From Hymenobacter arizonensis (GTDB lineage Bacteria; Bacteroidota; Bacteroidia; Cytophagales; Hymenobacteraceae), in assembly GCF_900115775.1 (NCBI RefSeq), contig NZ_FOXS01000003.1, forward strand, positions 310,001 through 374,000: 64,000 nucleotides of DNA, given 5' to 3'. The position numbers and the translations under genes are program-made. Of the stretch, positions 49,493 through 58,333 are shown piece after piece. How positions within the stretch are numbered: the first letter of the stretch is position 1; each line of letters opens with the position of its first letter. The notes below the pieces were generated by a model that was not told the origin of the DNA, ran no database searches, and worked only from the letters and a program-made list of their open reading frames with translations.

Positions 49493-51106
49493 CTAGAAGG
49501 GCGGGTCTTCGTGCTTGTTCATATTCCCTTTTGGGAACGGCACCGGTGATTCGTTAATTTTCGAGCCCAAACGAATGGTGTTTGGAGTGAAGCTGCTCGG
49601 CTCCGAATCGAAGTTGCTGGCGGGCAGGCCCATGGGCTGATACCCGCTGGTGTCGAAGCCGCCCACCCCGTCGAGGTCAGCGAACTTGGTGTACTTGCCA
49701 ATAAACTTCAGCTGCACAGTTTCCAGCGAGCCGTTTCGGTGCTTGGCAATGATGACTTCGCCCACGCCCTGGGTTGAGTTGCCTTCGGCGTCCTGGTCGA
49801 GGCCGTAGTACTCGGGGCGATAGAGGAAGATTACCATGTCGGCATCCTGCTCGATAGAGCCCGATTCGCGAAGGTCACTTAGCTGCGGCTTCTTGTCGCC
49901 GCCGCGGGTTTCCACCGAGCGCGAGAGCTGCGACAGCGCCAGCACGGGCACGTTTAGCTCTTTGGCAATGCCCTTGAGCGCCCGCGAGATGCTGGCAATT
50001 TCCTGTTCACGGTTGCCGCCGCGGCCGTCGGTGTTGCCACTCATTAGCTGCAGGTAGTCGACGATAATCATCTGCACGTCCTTCTGCGAGCGCAGGCGGC
50101 GGCACTTGGTGCGCAGCTCCCGGATGCTCAGGCCCGGCGTGTCATCGATGTAGATGGGCGCGGCCGAAAGGGCCGTGATTTTGTGGTTGAGCTGCTGCCA
50201 CTCGTGGTCGGCGAGGCTGCCCTTCTTGATTTTCTCCGAGTCCAGCTCCGCCTCGGCCGAAATCAGACGATTGACGAGCTGCAGCGACGACATTTCCAGC
50301 GAGAAGATGGCCACGGCTTTCTTAAAGTCTACCGCCGCGTTGCGCATAGCCGAGACTACGAAAGCCGTTTTGCCCATGCCGGGCCGAGCTGCAATAATCA
50401 CAAGGTCAGAAGGTTGCCAACCACTCGTAACGCGGTCCAGGGCCGTGAAGCCGGTGGGCACGCCCGTCAGACCATCGGCTTGGTTTTTCTTCTCTTCCAG
50501 CTCCTTGATGGCCTTGCCCATCAGGCTGCGCATGTCGTCGAAGTTCTTGCGAATGTTCGATTCCGATACCTCGAACAGCGCCGATTCGGTGTCATCAAGG
50601 AGCTTAAAAACGTCGGTGGTGTCCTCGAAGGCATCCTTCTGAATCTCACTCGAAATGCGAATCAGCTCGCGCTTGATGGCGGTTTCGGTGATGATGCGGG
50701 CGTGGTATTCCACGTTGGCCGCCGAGTTCACTTTCAGCGTGAGGTTGGCCACGTAGAAGGGGCCGCCGCAGGCTTCGAGCTCGCCCATTTCGCGCAGCTC
50801 ATGCACCACGGTGAGCTGGTCGATGGGCTCGGACTTGTCGAACAACCGGATAACGGCGCGGTAAATCCGCTGGTGCGCGTCCTTGTAAAAGCTCTCGGGC
50901 TTGAGTAGGTCAATAACCGATGTAAGGGCGTCCTTTTCCAGCATCAGAGCACCGAGCACGGCCATTTCGAGCTCGGGGGCCTGGGGGGGCAGCTTGCCAG
51001 CGGCGCCCGAGTTGAAGGGGACCATCCCCGAGGCACCGCGGGGCGCCAAAGCCGCTTTGGCTCGGGCTGCGGATTGCTTCAGGCGGTCGTCCATCCGGTC
51101 TTGCAT
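49493..51106 (-). CDS. dnaB: replicative DNA helicase DnaB
   Basis: A 537-residue hexameric replicative helicase that unwinds DNA 5' to 3' at the fork. The N-terminal helical domain is PPQAPELEMAVLGALMLEKDALTSVIDLLKPESFY. The C-terminal RecA-like motor has the Walker A loop AARPGMGKTAFVVS, the Walker B IIVDYLQLM, the R-finger region KELNVPVLALSQLSRSVE and EGSIEQDADMVIFLYRPEYYG. The C-terminal tail (about 60 residues) is Ser/Pro-rich and not conserved. ATG at 51106 gives a normal length. Confidence 0.93.
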   Translation of the reverse strand: MQDRMDDRLKQSAARAKAALAPRGASGMVPFNSGAAGKLPPQAPELEMAVLGALMLEKDALTSVIDLLKPESFYKDAHQRIYRAVIRLFDKSEPIDQLTVVHELREMGELEACGGPFYVANLTLKVNSAANVEYHARIITETAIKRELIRISSEIQKDAFEDTTDVFKLLDDTESALFEVSESNIRKNFDDMRSLMGKAIKELEEKKNQADGLTGVPTGFTALDRVTSGWQPSDLVIIAARPGMGKTAFVVSAMRNAAVDFKKAVAIFSLEMSSLQLVNRLISAEAELDSEKIKKGSLADHEWQQLNHKITALSAAPIYIDDTPGLSIRELRTKCRRLRSQKDVQMIIVDYLQLMSGNTDGRGGNREQEIASISRALKGIAKELNVPVLALSQLSRSVETRGGDKKPQLSDLRESGSIEQDADMVIFLYRPEYYGLDQDAEGNSTQGVGEVIIAKHRNGSLETVQLKFIGKYTKFADLDGVGGFDTSGYQPMGLPASNFDSEPSSFTPNTIRLGSKINESPVPFPKGNMNKHEDPPF

Positions 51107-51217
51107 AGAATCGTGGGGTATTAGGGCAGCAGGGAATCAGTATGTAGCTTTTTTCTATTAAAACCGAGCTGCACACTATCTACACAAAGCTAACCCCGGA
51201 GGCGGGGAAAAAGATAG

Positions 51218-52777
51218 ATGGGAAATCGATTCTTTTGGTTATGGAAGAGCTGCGGCAGCCGACGGTTTGTACTTTCGCGGTCCTTTCCTTTCGTTGTCGG
51301 TTGGTGTTTGTCAGTTGTCGGTTGCTGCATCAATAATCAACTGGAAACTGACGACCAACAATCCCAACTGACCTCCTCCCAAGCTTTGGAACCAGAAACG
51401 CACAACGAGCCCTCCGAAAAGATTCATTTGATTGCCGTAGGCGGCAGCATCATGCACAATCTGGCGCTGGCCCTGCACCGGCGCGGCGCCCAGGTCACGG
51501 GCTCCGACGACGAAATATTTGAGCCCGCCAAAGGCCGTCTTGCCGCGGCCGGCCTGCTGCCCGACCAGGAAGGCTGGGACGCCGCCAGCATCACGCCCGA
51601 CCTCGACGCCGTGATTGTGGGCATGCACGCTCGCCCCGACAACCCCGAATTGCTCCGGGCCCAGGAGTTGGGCCTGAAAATCTATTCCTTCCCCGAGTAC
51701 ATCTATGAAGCCAGCCGCGACAAGCAGCGCATCGTAATCGGCGGCTCGCATGGCAAAACCAGCATCACGGCCTGCATCCTGCACGTGCTGCGCTACCACG
51801 GCCGCAAGTTTGACTTCGCGGTGGGCGCCCAGCTGGCCGGGTTCGACCTCATGGTGCAACTCACCGACGACGCCCCCATCATCATCATCGAGGGCGACGA
51901 ATACCTGTCGTCGCCGGTCGACCGCCGGCCCAAGTTCCACCTCTACCAGCACCACATCGGCGTGATTTCCGGCATCAGCTGGGACCACATCAACGTGTTT
52001 CCGACCGAAGAAAATTACCGCGAGCAGTTCCGCATTTTCGCTGACATGACGCCCAAAGCCGGCGTGCTCATCTACGACAAAGACGACGAGCAAACCCAGC
52101 TCATCGCCGTGCCCACCAACCCCGATGTGACCTACATCGGCTACGGGCCGCACGAGAACGTGATTCGCGACGGCCGCACCTTCCTGCTTAATAAGAAGGA
52201 CGAGGAAGTGGCCATTCAGGTATTTGGCGAGCACAACCTGCGCAACATCTCGGCGGCGAAGGAAGTCTGCAAGCAGCTCGGCATCAAAGGCAAAGACTTT
52301 TTCAAAGCAATTGCTTCGTTCCCCGGTGCCGCCCGGCGTTTGGAGCTAGTGAAGGAGGGCAGCACGTCGGTGGTCTACAAGGACTTTGCCCACGCGCCCA
52401 GCAAGCTCAAAGCTACGGCCACGGCCCTGAAAAAGCAGTTTCCGCAACGGCGCCTGGTGGCCTGCCTGGAGCTGCACACCTTCAGCAGCCTCAACCCGGC
52501 GTTTCTGCCGCAGTACGCGCACTGCTTCGATGCGCCCGATGTGGCCGTGGTGTACTTTAACCCCCACGTGCTGGAGCACAAGCGTCTGCCGCCGCTGCCC
52601 GCGGCCACCGTGGCCGAGGCTTTCCAGCGCCCCGACATCAAGGTGATTACCGATAGCGCCGAGCTGGCGGCCTTCCTGCGCGAGCAGGAGTGGGCCAACG
52701 CTAACCTGCTGCTAATGTCGTCGGGCACGTTCGATGGCATGAACCTAACCACCCTGGCCACCGAAATCACTGGCTGA
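51218..52777 (+). CDS. mpl: UDP-N-acetylmuramate:L-alanyl-gamma-D-glutamyl-meso-DAP ligase-like (Mpl)
   Basis: A Mur ligase family protein for cell-wall recycling. Expected blocks: GGSIMHNLALALHRRGAQVTGSDDEI (nucleotide-binding-like N-domain), the ATP loop IGGSHGKTSITACILHVL, IIIIEGDEYLSSPVDRRPKFHLYQHH, ISWDHINVFPT and KDFAHAPSKLKAT in the C-domain. The furthest-upstream ATG (51218) gives 519 residues, but the first 65 translate repeat-like DNA (GTCAGTT/GTCGGTT direct copies at 51295-51365), so a later start, for example TTG 51386 (LEPETHNEPSEKIHLIAVGG), is more likely. The stop overlaps the next ATG (TGATG). Confidence 0.85.
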   Translation: MGNRFFWLWKSCGSRRFVLSRSFPFVVGWCLSVVGCCINNQLETDDQQSQLTSSQALEPETHNEPSEKIHLIAVGGSIMHNLALALHRRGAQVTGSDDEIFEPAKGRLAAAGLLPDQEGWDAASITPDLDAVIVGMHARPDNPELLRAQELGLKIYSFPEYIYEASRDKQRIVIGGSHGKTSITACILHVLRYHGRKFDFAVGAQLAGFDLMVQLTDDAPIIIIEGDEYLSSPVDRRPKFHLYQHHIGVISGISWDHINVFPTEENYREQFRIFADMTPKAGVLIYDKDDEQTQLIAVPTNPDVTYIGYGPHENVIRDGRTFLLNKKDEEVAIQVFGEHNLRNISAAKEVCKQLGIKGKDFFKAIASFPGAARRLELVKEGSTSVVYKDFAHAPSKLKATATALKKQFPQRRLVACLELHTFSSLNPAFLPQYAHCFDAPDVAVVYFNPHVLEHKRLPPLPAATVAEAFQRPDIKVITDSAELAAFLREQEWANANLLLMSSGTFDGMNLTTLATEITG

Positions 52778-53478
52778 TGCCCAAGCCCACGCTGCTCTTG
52801 CTACACGGGGCCTTGGGTAGCCCCAGCACCCTGCAGCCACTGGCGGAGCGGCTGCAATCGGACTTTACCATCAAAACCTTTGCCTTCGCCGGGCACGGTG
52901 GGGGAGAGGTACGCCCCGACACCTTTACGCTGCCGCATTTCGGCGCTGAGGTGCTGGGTTTCCTGAAGGAGCATGAAACAGCACCAGTCCACGTATTCGG
53001 CTACAGCATGGGCGGCTACGCGGCACTACTAGCCGCCAGCCAGGAGCCGGCGCGGTTTGCTAGCATCACCACGCTGGGCACCAAACTCGATTGGTCGGTT
53101 GAATCTGCAGCGGCCGAAACTCGGTTCCTTGACCCGGACAAGATGCTGGCGAAGGTGCCGGCCTTTGCCGAACAACTACGGCAGCGCCACACGCCCGCCG
53201 ACTGGGTTAACGTGGTGCGGGCTACGTCTGCCCTCATGCAGGCTGCGGGTGCTAATCCGCCGCTTACGGCTACTGCGCTCGCTGGCATTCCGGTTCCTGT
53301 GCAAGTGCTAGTTGGCGATGCCGACCACACGGCAGGCAACGAAGTGGGAGTGGTAATGGCGGCTCAGCTGCCGAAGGGCTGCTACGAGGTGCTGGCCGCT
53401 ACGCCGCACCCACTGGAGCGAGTAGAATTGGATATGCTGAGTTTAAAAATTCGTGAGTTTGCGCTAAGAACGCATTGA
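52777..53478 (+). CDS. alpha/beta fold hydrolase
   Basis: A 233-residue hydrolase coupled to the Mpl-type gene by one shared base. It has the core motifs LLHGALGSPSTLQPLAERLQ (oxyanion region), the nucleophile GYSMGGYAALLAA (Ser near residue 78), the acid in VPVQVLVGDADHTAG and the His in ATPHPLERVE. Small esterases of this type sit in many cell-wall recycling or lipid loci. The substrate is unknown. The translational coupling suggests a role connected to muropeptide or envelope metabolism, but that is inference. Confidence 0.8.
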   Translation: MPKPTLLLLHGALGSPSTLQPLAERLQSDFTIKTFAFAGHGGGEVRPDTFTLPHFGAEVLGFLKEHETAPVHVFGYSMGGYAALLAASQEPARFASITTLGTKLDWSVESAAAETRFLDPDKMLAKVPAFAEQLRQRHTPADWVNVVRATSALMQAAGANPPLTATALAGIPVPVQVLVGDADHTAGNEVGVVMAAQLPKGCYEVLAATPHPLERVELDMLSLKIREFALRTH

Positions 53479-53492
53479 GGCCTCACCTCTTC

Positions 53493-53577
53493 TGTCATAC
53501 TGAGCTTGCGAAGCATCTTATTGCTGCCGAACGACTTATTTAGCCGTGATAAGATGCTTCGCAAGCTCAGCATGACA
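53493..53577. repeat. REPIN-like inverted repeat, family 1
   Basis: Arms TGTCATACTGAGCTTGCGAA... and complement, one mismatch (TCATAC vs GCATGA), inner CTTATTG/TGATAAG pair and centre GAACGACTTATTTAGCC. Confidence 0.9.
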
Positions 53578-53600
53578 GGTGACAAATAAAAGCGCTAACT

Positions 53601-53629
53601 AAAAAGCCCGCTATTCAGCGGGCTTTTTT
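53601..53629. terminator. terminator overlapping the 40-residue ORF's stop
   Basis: AAAAAGCCCGC and GCGGGCTTTTTT around TATTCA, pointing both ways between the plus-strand hydrolase and the minus-strand operon. Confidence 0.85.
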
Positions 53630-53733
53630 GGTGCTTTGGGTGCGGGTTTGCGCGGCCGATTAGTATCGGTGGTAATCAGCAGCGCCAGGGCGGTGAGGGC
53701 GGCGCGCAGCAGCCATTTGCCGGAGGTGCTCAT
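53611..53733 (-). CDS. 40-residue membrane microprotein
   Basis: ATG at 53733-53731 overlaps the TGA of the upstream lipoprotein gene (ATGA), indicating translational coupling. The product is 40 residues: a short basic start (MSTSGKW), one hydrophobic helix (LLRAALTALALLITT) and a basic Pro/Lys-rich tail (NRPRKPAPKAPKKPAE). The stop codon lies inside the terminator hairpin. The composition and the ATGA junction support translation; function unknown. Confidence 0.55.
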   Translation of the reverse strand: MSTSGKWLLRAALTALALLITTDTNRPRKPAPKAPKKPAE

Positions 53734-54284
53734 CGTTTGGTGAAGAGGGTATTGGCCGGAACAACTTTTAGGTCGCAGTGGCTGCCAGGAGAATTCTCGG
53801 AGCAGCTGGTGCTCACAATGCGGCTGTTTTCAAAGTTGAAAAAGCAGGAGGTGCAGCCGGCGCTGGTGATGATGTAGCTCTCGGCCGAGGGACGGAGGTA
53901 GTAGGTGTTGTCGCCGCCACTAACGAGGGGCAGGGCCATGGCGCGGAAGCTGCCGCTGCGCAACCCCATGCCAATGAGGTAGTATTTAACCGGTTCGCCG
54001 GTCCGTGCCGGGGCTTTGCGCACCTGAATTTTATCGACCACGGTGCCGTCGCCAAACTCCCGGATAAAGGCCGTGGCCAATTCGCTGCGCGAAGTGGTGT
54101 ACTCCGCCGTGCTGTCGGTGAACCGCACGATTTGCCGGCTTTCGGGTTTGGCAATTACTTCGCCTTCAATGGGATTGGGGCTGCCAAACTCGTTGGTAGT
54201 ACGCCGGGCGGTATCGCAGGAGATGACCAGGAACACCAGCAAGCTGAGCAGGCCTAATCCAATCAGGCGGGGAATGAAATTCAT
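53730..54284 (-). CDS. lipoprotein of unknown function
   Basis: A 184-residue lipoprotein from ATG 54284 (MNFIPRLIGLGLLSLLVFLVISC; lipobox Cys near residue 23). The mature part begins DTARRTTNEFGSPNPIEG and is beta-rich (VVDKIQVRKAPARTGEPVKYYLIGMGLRSGSFRAMALPLV). Three cysteines in the last third (SAGCTSCFFNFEN...SCSENSPGSHC) could form disulfides. The only neighbours in the operon are the coupled 40-residue protein and, 87 bp upstream, an M48 lipoprotein peptidase, so a periplasmic or outer-membrane role is likely. Confidence 0.6.
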   Translation of the reverse strand: MNFIPRLIGLGLLSLLVFLVISCDTARRTTNEFGSPNPIEGEVIAKPESRQIVRFTDSTAEYTTSRSELATAFIREFGDGTVVDKIQVRKAPARTGEPVKYYLIGMGLRSGSFRAMALPLVSGGDNTYYLRPSAESYIITSAGCTSCFFNFENSRIVSTSCSENSPGSHCDLKVVPANTLFTKR

Positions 54285-54376
54285 GAGCAACAGCGACTAG
54301 CTAACGGGTGGGGCTGATATTGGGTAGAAGGAAAGAAGGCTGGCTGCCGGGCGCTAACCACTAACCATTATAAATG

Positions 54377-55171
54377 CTAGCGCGGCTTGTAGTACTTACG
54401 AGCCTCGGGCAACTCGCGTTGGATGTTGGCAATGCGAGTGCCGCTGGAGGGGTGAGTGGACAGGAACTCGGGCGGAGAGGCTCCGCCTTTGGCTTCCATG
54501 CGCTGCCAGAACGGAATAGCGCTTTCGGGATTGTATCCGGCCATGGCCATAAATATCAGGCCGAGGTGGTCGGCCTCGGTTTCCTGATTGCGGCCGTACC
54601 GAAGCAAGCCCAGCTGCGAGCCCACGCCAAACGCCTGAAGGGCCAGTTGCTGCGTGCCCGGGGCGTTGGTGGAGAGGGCCGTGGACAGGGCCTGGCCCCC
54701 AAACTGCTGCACCAGTCCCTGGCTCATACGCTCGGAGCCGTGCTTGGCCACGGCGTGGGCCACTTCGTGGGCCATTACCACGGCCAGGCCGTTTTCGTCC
54801 TGTGTGATGGGCAGAATGCCGGTGTACACGGCCACTTTGCCGCCGGGCATGCACCAGGCGTTCTGCTGCTTGTCGTCCTGAATGAGGTTGAACTCCCACT
54901 GGTAGCCGGCCAGCTGGTCGGCGGCGTTTTGCTGCCGGAAGTAGCTATCAACGGCGGTTCGGATGCGTTGGCCCACGTTGCGAACCATGGCAACTTGCGA
55001 GGAATTAGTCGATAGAGGGCCCTTGGCGATGATTTCGCGGTACTGCGTGGTGGCCATGGCGTTAATTTCGCTATCGCTGACAAGGCTGAGCTGGCGGCGG
55101 CCCGTGATGGGCACCGTAGAGCAAGCGGACAGCAACGCGACGCCGGCCCAAAGGGTGAGTTTCTTAAACAT
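54377..55171 (-). CDS. M48 family lipoprotein metalloprotease
   Basis: A 264-residue outer-membrane-type peptidase of the YggG/LoiP-BepA group. A lipobox LLSAC (near residue 17) is followed by the family start STVPITGRRQLSLVSDSEINAMATTQYREII. Zinc site: HEVAHAVAKHGSERM (HExxH) and the third ligand in QETEADHLGLIFMAMAGYNP. The C-terminal segment SLSAxSTHPSSGTRIANIQ-type (here PPEFLSTHPSSGTRI) is conserved. It is thought to degrade misassembled outer-membrane proteins. Confidence 0.9.
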   Translation of the reverse strand: MFKKLTLWAGVALLSACSTVPITGRRQLSLVSDSEINAMATTQYREIIAKGPLSTNSSQVAMVRNVGQRIRTAVDSYFRQQNAADQLAGYQWEFNLIQDDKQQNAWCMPGGKVAVYTGILPITQDENGLAVVMAHEVAHAVAKHGSERMSQGLVQQFGGQALSTALSTNAPGTQQLALQAFGVGSQLGLLRYGRNQETEADHLGLIFMAMAGYNPESAIPFWQRMEAKGGASPPEFLSTHPSSGTRIANIQRELPEARKYYKPR

Positions 55172-55391
55172 GGCAATGGTAATAAAAGGGTGATGGAGCT
55201 ACGAGTAGCCGCCCGTGCCAATAGCACGTTTTGAGCCAAACCCAGCTCCTCAGTCCTTAACTATACGGCAGCCGACTCGGTAAATGTTCGCTGGCAGCGG
55301 GGCTGGGAGTGGAAAAACCAGTGCTGCGGTTGCCGTAAGCCATGGTCGGGGCGTAGTTTTGACATCCCGCTCTCCTGCCAGGATTCCCTTT

Positions 55392-56006
55392 ATGAAAATT
55401 ATCTGCATCGGCCGCAACTATGCCGACCACATTGCCGAGCTGCACAACGAAGTGCCCGCTGCGCCCGTCATTTTCCTCAAGCCCGAAACGGCGCTGCTGC
55501 AGCGCGGCCAGCCCTTTTTCATCCCCGAGTTTTCGCAGGACATTCACCACGAGCTGGAGTTGGTGCTGCGCGTGTGCAAAAACGGTCGGCACATCGACGA
55601 GCAGTTTGCGCACAGCTACTTCGACGGCGTGGGCCTGGGCATCGACTTCACCGCCCGCGACCTGCAAAGTGAGCTGAAAAAAAAGGGCCTGCCTTGGGAG
55701 CTCGCCAAAGCCTTCGACAGCTCGGCGCCCGTTTCCCCAACCTTCAAGCCCGTGGCCGAAATCGCAGATTTGGGCAATATCAACTTCCATCTGGAAGTGA
55801 ACGGCGAAACCCGTCAGACGGGAAATTCCAGCCTGATGCTGCACCCGTTCGCAAAAATCATCAGCTTTGTATCGAAATACATTTCCCTGAAAATGGGCGA
55901 TTTGATATTCACCGGGACCCCGGCCGGCGTAGGCCCCGTGAAAATGGGCGACCAACTGCAGGGGTTTCTGGAAGGGGAGAAAATGATTGAGTTGAACGTT
56001 CGATAA
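55392..56006 (+). CDS. fumarylacetoacetate hydrolase (FAH) family protein
   Basis: A 204-residue FAH-fold enzyme. ATG at 55392 (MKIICIGRNYADHIAELHNEVP) starts the domain; the in-frame upstream stretch is leader DNA. Metal and active-site features: PVIFLKPETALL, HHELELVLRVCKNGRHIDEQFAHSYFDGVGLGIDFTARDLQSELKKKGLPWELAKAFDSSAPVS and VSKYISLKMGDLIFTGTPAGVGPVKMGD. These enzymes cleave C-C bonds or hydrolyse acylpyruvates and oxaloacetate; the substrate is undetermined. Confidence 0.88.
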   Translation: MKIICIGRNYADHIAELHNEVPAAPVIFLKPETALLQRGQPFFIPEFSQDIHHELELVLRVCKNGRHIDEQFAHSYFDGVGLGIDFTARDLQSELKKKGLPWELAKAFDSSAPVSPTFKPVAEIADLGNINFHLEVNGETRQTGNSSLMLHPFAKIISFVSKYISLKMGDLIFTGTPAGVGPVKMGDQLQGFLEGEKMIELNVR

Positions 56007-56019
56007 GTAAATACGGAAA

Positions 56020-56140
56020 GGGCAGCCTTGCTGAGTAGTCCGTTCTGCTGCCCACGAAACCGAAGGCCGGCAGAGCCAGGCATATTATCTGGCTACAACG
56101 GTTCGTTCAGGCGTGGAAAGTGTTCCGCTTGGCAAGAACA
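56020..56140. repeat. degenerate family 1 repeat
   Basis: TATCTGGCTACAACGGTTCGTTCAGGCGTGGAAAG resembles the central part of the family 1 element (CTTATCAGG...CGTTCAGCCGTGATAAG) in an eroded copy; flanking arms survive only as CTTGCTGAG and GCTTGG fragments. It lies in front of the M23 gene. Confidence 0.35.
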
Positions 56141-56207
56141 AACCGGTGCCGCAGGGCAGTGCCCAGGGCGCGGGCAGCCGAGAAAATTGAAGATTGATTT
56201 TGTGAGA

Positions 56208-58229
56208 ATGGTAAAGTTGAAAGTGAGCTTTGTTAAAAAGGTAGCCTTGGGGCTGGGGGTGGTAGCGGCGTCGGTGGTGGCCTGGCCTGGGTCAGTAGAC
56301 GGGCAGGATGTTGATTCGGTGCGCCCGGGCCGCACCATCAGCGAGGTGCTATCTACGGGCAAGCTCGTGGTGCCCAATGGGTATTTTCTGTTTCCCATTG
56401 CGCCGGGCAAGCCTGGCTTGCTGGCCGGCAGCATGGGCGAGCTGCGCCCCAACCACTTCCACGGCGGGCTCGACATCAAGACCGGGGGCGGCGTGAACCA
56501 GCCCGTGTACGCCTCGGCCGACGGCTACATTTCGCGCCTCAAGCAGTCGTCGTTTGGCTACGGCAACGTGCTCTACATCACGCACCCCAACGGCCTGACC
56601 ACCGTGTACGGCCACCTCAACGACTTCCGTGGCCCCGTGGCGGCCGAGCTGCTGCGCCGCCAATACGAGAAGCAGAGCTACGAGCTGGAAGCCTTTTTCG
56701 AGAAAGACCAGTTTCCGGTGAAGCGCGGCGAGGTGGTGGCGCTTTCGGGCAATACCGGCGGCTCGGCGGGCCCGCACCTGCACTGGGAAGTGCGCGACAG
56801 CCAGGACCGGCAGTACAACCCGCTGCAGTGGGGCGGCTTCCCCGAAATTCAGGACCACGTGGCGCCCACGCTGCAAGCGCTGGCGCTGGAGCCCCTCGGC
56901 ATTGAGGCGCGGGTAAAAAACGTGTTTGCCAAAGCCGTGCTGGTGCCGGCCGTGCAGCCCGCCCCCGGCACGGCCACCGTGTGGCCCGACACCATCGGTT
57001 GCTTTGGCAGCGTGGGGCTGCTGGTGCAGGGGTTTGACCGGTTCGATAATGCCTGGAACAAGAACGGCATCCAGCGCGTGACGGTGAAGGTGAACGGCGA
57101 GCCGTTCTATCAGCACGTTATCGACGCCATTCCCTTTCCCACGGGCACTCGCCAGATTAGCAATTTCCTCGACTTCACCTACCAGCAAACCCAGGGCCGC
57201 ACCCTGCAAAAGCTGTGGGTTGACGAAGGCAACGACCTAGCCATGTACACCACCGGCTCCAGCAAAGGCCGCCTCAACGTGGAAGCCGGCAAGGTGTACA
57301 CCGTCGATATTGCCCTAGCCGATTCCTACAACAACCAGACGCCCGTGCGCCTGGTGCTGCGCGGCGAACAGCCGACGTACTTTAAAACCCGCTCGGCCGC
57401 GGCCAAGCGCCCCGACCTGCGCTACGAAGTAACCCGCAACCTGCTCAAGGCCGTTGCCACCGACCCCAGCCCCGATTCCGTGGCCGGCAACCTGGTGCTG
57501 CTGCGCGGCAACCGTCGCAAAGAAATTCGTCCCAGCTACACCCAGAACAGTCAAAATGTGTACCTCTACGACCTGCGCGCCGGCCTACCCGACTCCTTGC
57601 AGTTTGGCGGCATCACCAAGAAGTTTGACCGCCAGGCAATGGTGCCCGCGGGCAAGGAAACCACCTACGCCACGTCTCACCTCAGCGTGGTATTCGGCCC
57701 CGAAACACTGTTCGACAACCTGTACCTGGGCACCTCTTACCGACCCGAGCCTACCGGCAGCGGCTTCTGGACGGTGGGCAGCCCGCTCATTCCGTTCTAC
57801 AAAACCGCGCAGCTGACCCTACGCCCCGCCACCCCGCCCGCCGACCCGCGGCGCACCGCCATCTATTCGGCCACGCTAAACGGGGGCAAGGCCTACCTGG
57901 GCGGCAAGTGGGACGACAATGGCCACATCACGACTCCCATCCGGCAGTTTGGCTCCTACCGCATTCTCACCGATAACACGGCGCCCACCGGCAGCCTGGC
58001 TGGCCGGACCGGTGGGCAACTGTTGTTTCGGGTGGGCGACGACCTTTCGGGCCTCGCCAGCTACCGGCTGCTCGTTGGTGGGCAGTTTCGCCTGCTGCGT
58101 TTCGAGCACAAGAACTCCACGCTCTTCACCGTGCCCACCGACACGCTGGGCCCCCGGCTGCGCGGCCCCGCCCAACTGTTCCTGACCGACCAGGCCGGCA
58201 ACGAGCGAGTGTTGAGCTTAAGTTTGTAG
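56208..58229 (+). CDS. M23 family metallopeptidase
   Basis: A 673-residue exported peptidoglycan endopeptidase. ATG at 56208 (MVKLKVSFVKKVALGLGVVAASVVAWP) begins a signal peptide; the earlier ATG at 56028 is in repeat-derived DNA. The LytM/M23 domain is near the N-terminus: HFHGGLDIKTGGGVNQPVYASADGYISRLK (first His and Asp ligands), YGHLNDF and SGNTGGSAGPHLHWEVRDS (HxH). About 450 further residues form a beta-rich C-terminal region ending in DDLSGLASYRLLVGGQ and LFLTDQAGNERVLSLSL. The size and the N-terminal placement of M23 are typical of Bacteroidota envelope enzymes. Confidence 0.88.
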   Translation: MVKLKVSFVKKVALGLGVVAASVVAWPGSVDGQDVDSVRPGRTISEVLSTGKLVVPNGYFLFPIAPGKPGLLAGSMGELRPNHFHGGLDIKTGGGVNQPVYASADGYISRLKQSSFGYGNVLYITHPNGLTTVYGHLNDFRGPVAAELLRRQYEKQSYELEAFFEKDQFPVKRGEVVALSGNTGGSAGPHLHWEVRDSQDRQYNPLQWGGFPEIQDHVAPTLQALALEPLGIEARVKNVFAKAVLVPAVQPAPGTATVWPDTIGCFGSVGLLVQGFDRFDNAWNKNGIQRVTVKVNGEPFYQHVIDAIPFPTGTRQISNFLDFTYQQTQGRTLQKLWVDEGNDLAMYTTGSSKGRLNVEAGKVYTVDIALADSYNNQTPVRLVLRGEQPTYFKTRSAAAKRPDLRYEVTRNLLKAVATDPSPDSVAGNLVLLRGNRRKEIRPSYTQNSQNVYLYDLRAGLPDSLQFGGITKKFDRQAMVPAGKETTYATSHLSVVFGPETLFDNLYLGTSYRPEPTGSGFWTVGSPLIPFYKTAQLTLRPATPPADPRRTAIYSATLNGGKAYLGGKWDDNGHITTPIRQFGSYRILTDNTAPTGSLAGRTGGQLLFRVGDDLSGLASYRLLVGGQFRLLRFEHKNSTLFTVPTDTLGPRLRGPAQLFLTDQAGNERVLSLSL

Positions 58230-58251
58230 GAGGCAGTAGCCACCGCACCGC

Positions 58252-58282
58252 AAAGTCCCTGCCTTGGAAAGGCGGGGACTTT
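58252..58282 (+). terminator. terminator after the M23 gene
   Basis: AAAGTCCCTGCCTT (58252-58265) and AAGGCGGGGACTTT (58269-58282), with GG/CC core and T-rich end. Confidence 0.75.
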
Positions 58283-58333
58283 GTCGTTATTGCGTCCCTG
58301 TTTTTTTCTTAATTACCTCCTCACTCTCTCAAC

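Noticed and set aside
3249..53577. CRISPR array, suggested by recurrent GTCATGCTGAG repeats
   Set aside because: Copies are isolated, inverted pairs scattered over tens of kilobases without regularly spaced spacers, and no cas genes are present.
54377..55171. Toxin-antitoxin or defence role for the M48 peptidase and neighbouring lipoprotein
   Set aside because: Motifs and lipobox fit a housekeeping outer-membrane quality-control protease; nothing in the neighbourhood suggests defence.
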